From NCBI GenBank assembly GCA_036741235.1, contig DAINSQ010000028.1, forward strand, positions 1 through 36,095: 36,095 bases of DNA, in the 5' to 3' direction. Made by a program: the position numbers and the translations under genes. The DNA is from JABWBR01 sp036741235 (GTDB lineage: Bacteria > Bacteroidota > Bacteroidia > Chitinophagales > Saprospiraceae). The notes beneath the pieces were generated by a model. The model saw only the letters and a program-made list of their open reading frames with translations, was not told the origin of the DNA and did no database searches. This document shows positions 30,969 to 36,095 of the stretch, in pieces (within the stretch, counting starts at the first letter, position 1; every line of letters starts with the position of its first letter).

Positions 30969-32516
30969 ATGTCAATTCCAAAGGAACCACGGCAGTTGAT
31001 GATCAACCTGATGTACCTGGTGCTGACGGCTCTGCTCGCCCTCAACATTTCTGCCGAGGTGATGAATGCCTTTTTTACGATTAATAAGGGTATTACCAAT
31101 AGTAATAATATCGTCGAACAAACCAACCAGACGATCCTCGCTAATATTAACAAACAAGCCGACGCTTATCGCAACGAGCAAAACGAGAAGTTCCGCAAGG
31201 ACGCCGCCGATGTGAAAAAAGCTTCCGACGACTTTGTGAAGTATGTGGAGGAAATGAAGAAGGAACTTTTCGACAAGGCCGGCGGCCCCTCCGATAAAGA
31301 TCCGGAGAAACCCAAACGCGAAAAAGACAAAGACGTCACTACGCGCTACCTGGTCGGTCTCGAAGGCCAAAAAGGCCAAGGTTATGAGTTGATGCAAAAA
31401 GTGGTCGCTACGCGCGACGAACTGGCCAGACTGGTCGGCAACGACGAAAATGTGGTCAGCTCTATGCCGCTCAAAATCGATGAGGAAGCGGTTAAAAAAT
31501 CGGACAAGAAGGACTGGGTGCAGTACAACTTCCTGCAAATGCCCGTTGCCGCCGTCTTCCCGATTTTAACCAAACTCCAAAACGACGCCAAAGCCTCAGC
31601 CACAACCGCACTCAACCATTTGCTCAATAAAGTAGCGGGCGAAGACATTAAGTTCGACAAGTTCCAGCCCGTTATCTCCGCCAGCAAAGGTTATGTGATC
31701 CGCGGCGATAAATACGAAGCCGAGGTGTTCCTCAGCGCTTATAGCACTTCCGCCGGCGATAAGACGAAAATCTATGTCAACGGCAATAGCCTGCCCGTAG
31801 AAGACGGCAAAGCATTGTATACCGCTAGCGCCGGCTCTCTCGGTACTCAGCGCTATAAGGTGCGCATCGATGTAACCAACCCGCTGACGAACAAAACCGA
31901 CTCTTATGAGAAGGAATTTGAATACGAAGTGGGCGAACGCTCTGTAACGGTTTCCGCCGATAAAATGAATGTGTTCTATATCGGCGTCGATAACCCCGTA
32001 TCAGTTTCAGCCGCAGGTATATCTTCCAACGACCTGCGCGTGAGCATCAGCGGCGGCGGCGGTTCGATCAAAAAAGTGGGTAGCGCCAACTTTGTCGTGA
32101 ATGTTTCGCAACCTACCGATCAGTGCCGCATCTCCGTCACCGACGGTAAAGCCGTTAACGCCGGCAAGGTTTTCCGCGTAAAACGTATCCCCGACCCCGT
32201 TGCCCGCCTCTCCAAGAGCCAGGGCGGCGAAATGGGTACCGGCGAATTTAAAGCCCAGGGCGGCGTAGGCGCGTTCCTCGATAACTTCGACTTTGACGCC
32301 ACCTGCCAAATCCAGGGCTATACCCTGGTTTATGTGCCCAAACGCCAAGACCCCGTGGAGGTGATCAACGCAGGCGCCCGCTATAACGACCGCGCTCGCG
32401 AACTGGTGAACCGCGCTAAACCCGGCGATATCTACTACTTCGAAAGTGTAAAAGCCAAGTGCCCCGGCGATGCCGCAGGCCGCCCCATCAACTCGATGGT
32501 GTTTAAAATCAAATAA
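30969..32516 (+). CDS. gldM: T9SS/gliding motor protein GldM
   Basis: A 515-residue protein. An N-terminal segment with Arg8 (MSIPKEPRQLMINLM) leads into a single transmembrane helix (YLVLTALLALNISAEVMNAF), with the arginine placed to pair with GldL Glu49. The long periplasmic part contains the helical D1 domain (about 35-220, with a charged insert PSDKDPEKPKREKDKD) and then beta-rich domains D2-D4. It transmits motor rotation across the periplasm to the GldK/GldN ring. The start is well defined, because the family begins directly at this methionine. Confidence 0.96.
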   Translation: MSIPKEPRQLMINLMYLVLTALLALNISAEVMNAFFTINKGITNSNNIVEQTNQTILANINKQADAYRNEQNEKFRKDAADVKKASDDFVKYVEEMKKELFDKAGGPSDKDPEKPKREKDKDVTTRYLVGLEGQKGQGYELMQKVVATRDELARLVGNDENVVSSMPLKIDEEAVKKSDKKDWVQYNFLQMPVAAVFPILTKLQNDAKASATTALNHLLNKVAGEDIKFDKFQPVISASKGYVIRGDKYEAEVFLSAYSTSAGDKTKIYVNGNSLPVEDGKALYTASAGSLGTQRYKVRIDVTNPLTNKTDSYEKEFEYEVGERSVTVSADKMNVFYIGVDNPVSVSAAGISSNDLRVSISGGGGSIKKVGSANFVVNVSQPTDQCRISVTDGKAVNAGKVFRVKRIPDPVARLSKSQGGEMGTGEFKAQGGVGAFLDNFDFDATCQIQGYTLVYVPKRQDPVEVINAGARYNDRARELVNRAKPGDIYYFESVKAKCPGDAAGRPINSMVFKIK

Positions 32517-32555
32517 ATTCAGATAACATTACGTTTGTTTTGTTGTCGCTACAGA

Positions 32556-32584
32556 AGGATTGTGTCGCTTTTTGACACAATCCT
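32556..32584 (+). terminator. Strong hairpin in the gldM-gldN gap
   Basis: AGGATTGTGTC (32556-32566) pairs perfectly with GACACAATCCT (32574-32584) around a 7-nt loop. A short T-run (TTTTT) follows about 9 nt later, so it may be a weak terminator or an mRNA-stabilising 3' end for gldM. Confidence 0.55.
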
Positions 32585-32604
32585 CCTTGTAGTTTTTAAA
32601 TGTC

Positions 32605-32627
32605 CGGGATGCGATGCCCGTTTTTTT
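32605..32627 (+). terminator. Terminator-like hairpin with T-tract before gldN
   Basis: CGGG (32605-32608) and CCCG (32617-32620) close a small stem followed at once by seven T residues (32621-32627). The stem is short, but the layout is that of an intrinsic terminator, 74 bp before the gldN start. Together with the hairpin at 32556 it suggests reduced read-through into gldN. Confidence 0.5.
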
Positions 32628-32700
32628 GTTAAAGTATAATAGCGCGCTTGGTTAATCCGTTTAATGAGTGCACTTTTACATTTTAAAATCAGGAAAAGTC

Positions 32701-33576
32701 ATGAAGATTGCTTTGAAACTACTCAGTATTGTTTCCTGCCTGCTGTTTGTCGCCGGACCCCTGGCCGCCCAGATACCCGACGACATCATTATGTCTGATG
32801 AAACCGAGATGCTGGACGATTCTACCAAATCGCCCCTCGATGACATCGTCGACTACCGGGCTATCAGCGACCGTCGCGTACTCCCCTACGACCACATCCG
32901 CGAAGCCGACATCTTCTGGGAAAAGCGTATCTGGAGGGTGATCGATATTCGCGAGAAAATGAACCTGCCCTTCGCCTATCCTGAAAGGCCGCTGTTCAAA
33001 ATATTGATGGAAGCCGCTACTTCAGGAGAATTGAAGGTTTACAGCACCGAAGACGACAAGTTTACCAGCAGCCTCACCCCTGACGAAGTAGCCTCTATGG
33101 GCGCTACTATCGATACGGTTATTACTTTCGACCCCGAAACGTACCTGGAGCAAATCCAGATCGTTCGCAACGAAATTAACCCGGAAGACGTCAGGCGCTT
33201 CCGTCTCAAAGAGGTGTGGTTCTTTGACGAAGAAACCTCTACCCTCCAGGTTCGCATACTCGGTATCGCGCCCCTGATTGATGTGAAAGACGAAAATGGC
33301 AACTTTAAATACGAGAAGCCGATGTTCTGGGTGTATTACCCCAACGCTCGCCAATTGCTGGCCCGCGAACGCGTGTTTAATACCGGCAATGACTCGGCGC
33401 CCATGAGCTGGGAGGATCTCTTCGAAATCCGCTTCTTCTCCAGCTATATCTTTAAGGAGTCTAACGTGTTCGACCGCCGCCTCCAGGAATATGTGACCGG
33501 CGTCGACCTCCTGCTGGAAGCCGATAAGATCAAACAAACTATTTTTAACTTCGAACACGACCTCTGGTCGTATTGA
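32701..33576 (+). CDS. gldN: Gliding motility/T9SS protein GldN
   Basis: A 291-residue periplasmic protein with a signal peptide (MKIALKLLSIVSCLLFVAGPL, cleaved near LAAQ). The GldN/PorN core includes DRRVLPYDHIREADIFWEKR, a long alpha/beta segment (FRLKEVWFFDEETSTLQVRI) and DLFEIRFFSSYIFKESNVFD, which are typical of the family. It associates with GldK to form the periplasmic ring of the type IX secretion system. The start at 32701 gives the signal peptide, whereas codons back to 32668 do not improve it. Confidence 0.95.
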   Translation: MKIALKLLSIVSCLLFVAGPLAAQIPDDIIMSDETEMLDDSTKSPLDDIVDYRAISDRRVLPYDHIREADIFWEKRIWRVIDIREKMNLPFAYPERPLFKILMEAATSGELKVYSTEDDKFTSSLTPDEVASMGATIDTVITFDPETYLEQIQIVRNEINPEDVRRFRLKEVWFFDEETSTLQVRILGIAPLIDVKDENGNFKYEKPMFWVYYPNARQLLARERVFNTGNDSAPMSWEDLFEIRFFSSYIFKESNVFDRRLQEYVTGVDLLLEADKIKQTIFNFEHDLWSY

Positions 33577-33604
33577 TTCGATTCTTCAGGTCCTTTCTAA
33601 AGCC

Positions 33605-33645
33605 AAAAGCGCCGGCGCAGAATGTATTTCCGCGCCGGCGCTTTT
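33605..33645. terminator. Bidirectional intrinsic terminator between gldN and the DCC gene
   Basis: AAAAGCGCCGGCGC (33605-33618) is the exact reverse complement of GCGCCGGCGCTTTT (33632-33645), a 14-bp stem with a 13-nt loop and flanking A/T runs on both sides. It is placed 28 bp after the gldN stop and 2 bp before the stop of the convergent gene, and can terminate both. Confidence 0.9.
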
Positions 33646-33647
33646 GT

Positions 33648-34061
33648 TTATTGATCTATAAACCGCGACCTGTATTCCGGCGTAGGTATCATGCATCTTT
33701 CTCTTTTACCAAACCACCGGTACCTGTTGCGCGCTACCCAGTTGTATATGGCGTCGCGAATGGGCTTCGGCACTATGAAGAAAATGTATAGCATCGGCCA
33801 CAACCCGCTCAACCGCCGCACTACCCGCAACCCCACATCCGAATGGGTGAAAAAACGACCGTTTTCGTATAAAACAACGGTTGATATTTCATCAACAGGC
33901 ATGCCCGCTTCCCGCAATAACTGCTGTCCAGTCTCCGATTGCAAGGATGCAAAGCGAAAATACTCCCGCCCGTCACGCGGCAATACGAATTGCACAAACC
34001 CATTGCACAAGTTGCACACCCCGTCAAATAATAGTATCGCTGTATCGTCTGCTGTCTCCAT
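33648..34061 (-). CDS. DCC-family (DUF393) thiol-disulfide oxidoreductase-like protein
   Basis: A 137-residue protein. The DCC-family signature DGVCNLCN lies at residues 13-20, with Cys16 and Cys19 forming the CxxC-type pair. HSDVGLRVVRRLSGLW and NRYRWFGKRERCMIPTPEYR are typical of the family (YuxK-like). A thioredoxin-like fold and a redox role are presumed for this family, and the substrate is unknown. The gene is monocistronic, convergent with gldN and separated from ettA by a repeat-rich spacer. Confidence 0.92.
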   Translation of the reverse strand: METADDTAILLFDGVCNLCNGFVQFVLPRDGREYFRFASLQSETGQQLLREAGMPVDEISTVVLYENGRFFTHSDVGLRVVRRLSGLWPMLYIFFIVPKPIRDAIYNWVARNRYRWFGKRERCMIPTPEYRSRFIDQ

Positions 34062-34144
34062 GCCTGTTAAACAAGACCCCCAACGTAAAGTTGCCGGGTT
34101 GTTTTCTTTTTATTATCTGTTCTCTGTTGGTTTATTGCTTATTC

Positions 34145-34174
34145 ATAAACCGATAAACTATTAAACTTATAAAC
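34145..34174. repeat. 8-bp period ATAAAC word array
   Basis: ATAAAC occurs at 34145-34150, 34153-34158 and 34169-34174, with TTAAAC at 34161-34166, giving four units with an exact 8-bp period. It lies between the DCC gene and the ACAACCT array. Confidence 0.7.
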
Positions 34175-34183
34175 AAACATGTC

Positions 34184-34243
34184 AACCTAAAACTTACAAC
34201 CTACAACCTACAACCTACAACATAGAACCGACAACCGACAACC
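34184..34243. repeat. ACAACCT / ACAACCG word array upstream of ettA
   Basis: The 7-bp word ACAACCT is repeated in tandem at about 34195-34221 and then degrades to ACATAGA, ACCGACA and ACCGACAACCC. The inverse complement of the same word opens the array downstream of ettA at 35987. The array ends about 60 bp before the ettA start. A related short stretch (CCGACAACCC) occurs at 19607-19616. Confidence 0.8.
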
Positions 34244-34300
34244 CATTCTCAACTTTTTTTCCGATATTTGCACTCCAAATTCAACACAGTTCAACCGCAT

Positions 34301-35980
<1,680 letters not shown>

Positions 35981-35986
35981 TTCTCT

Positions 35987-36095
35987 GTTGTAGGTTGTAG
36001 GTTCTATGTTGTAGGTTCTATGTTCTATGTTCTATGTCGCAGGTTGTTAAGATCAAGAACTGAAAACCTACAACCTACAACTTACAACCTACAAC
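35987..36095. repeat. Inverted ACAACCT word array downstream of ettA
   Basis: GTTGTAGGTTGTAGGTT (35987-36003) is the exact 17-nt reverse complement of 36065-36081. Between them are degenerate copies (GTTCTATGTTGTAG, TTCTATG three times). The right part continues with the ACAACCT word to the window edge, so the element may be longer. It begins 6 bp after the ettA stop and could form a large 3' hairpin. Confidence 0.85.

Overview
The window looks like a chromosomal segment of a Bacteroidota bacterium with about 50% G+C. The closest match I can suggest is a Saprospiria-like lineage, inferred from gene content and not proven. The evidence is a complete porP-gldK-gldL-gldM-gldN type IX secretion/gliding block, a membrane-tethered Y_Y_Y/LuxR regulator, several exact TAnnTTTG (-7) elements upstream of genes, no obvious Shine-Dalgarno sequences, and many short word-repeat arrays between genes. 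There is no rRNA, tRNA, CRISPR array or intact insertion sequence.

Layout. At 0.1-2.3 kb (minus strand) are an L-fuconate dehydratase and an SDR dehydrogenase, probably two steps of oxidative L-fucose breakdown. At 2.4-5.3 kb lies a decay zone: a short AraC-type HTH protein, a DUF4143 ATPase interrupted by an in-frame TAA, and a junction where a truncated alpha-carbonic anhydrase meets a truncated AbiEii-type toxin gene whose small partner gene survives. At 5.7-10.6 kb (plus) are a Tat-exported Gfo/Idh/MocA oxidoreductase, then a tight run of CPBP protease, cdsA, psd and dinB. rluB follows in the opposite direction, sharing a hairpin with dinB. At 11.5-13.8 kb are a GDP-mannose pyrophosphorylase and a GT4 glycosyltransferase. 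At 13.8-22.6 kb are a one-component Y_Y_Y/LuxR regulator, an MscS channel, a SPOR/peptidoglycan-binding-like secreted protein, a pirin and a cyclase-TolB-TPR protein. At 22.7-27.7 kb are a GH3-family acyl-adenylating enzyme, a highly structured intergenic stretch, a membrane-anchored glucosaminidase and a DUF255 thioredoxin-domain protein.

At 27.66-33.58 kb porP (overlapping the DUF255 stop codon) is followed by gldK, gldL, gldM and gldN. GldL keeps its proton-path glutamate at position 49 and GldM keeps an N-terminal arginine. The gldK-gldL and gldM-gldN gaps hold strong hairpins, which suggests the block is not one uniform transcript. A bidirectional terminator separates gldN from a DCC-family protein. 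The window closes with ettA, flanked by inverted arrays of an ACAACCT word.

The most unusual observations are the double-truncation junction at about 4892, the nonsense-interrupted ATPase, the fold-back and short-period repeats that sit at gene ends (in several cases providing the stop codon), and the hairpin-rich spacer at 24.2-24.5 kb. I found no complete new multi-gene system. The defence/toxin locus here is a remnant.
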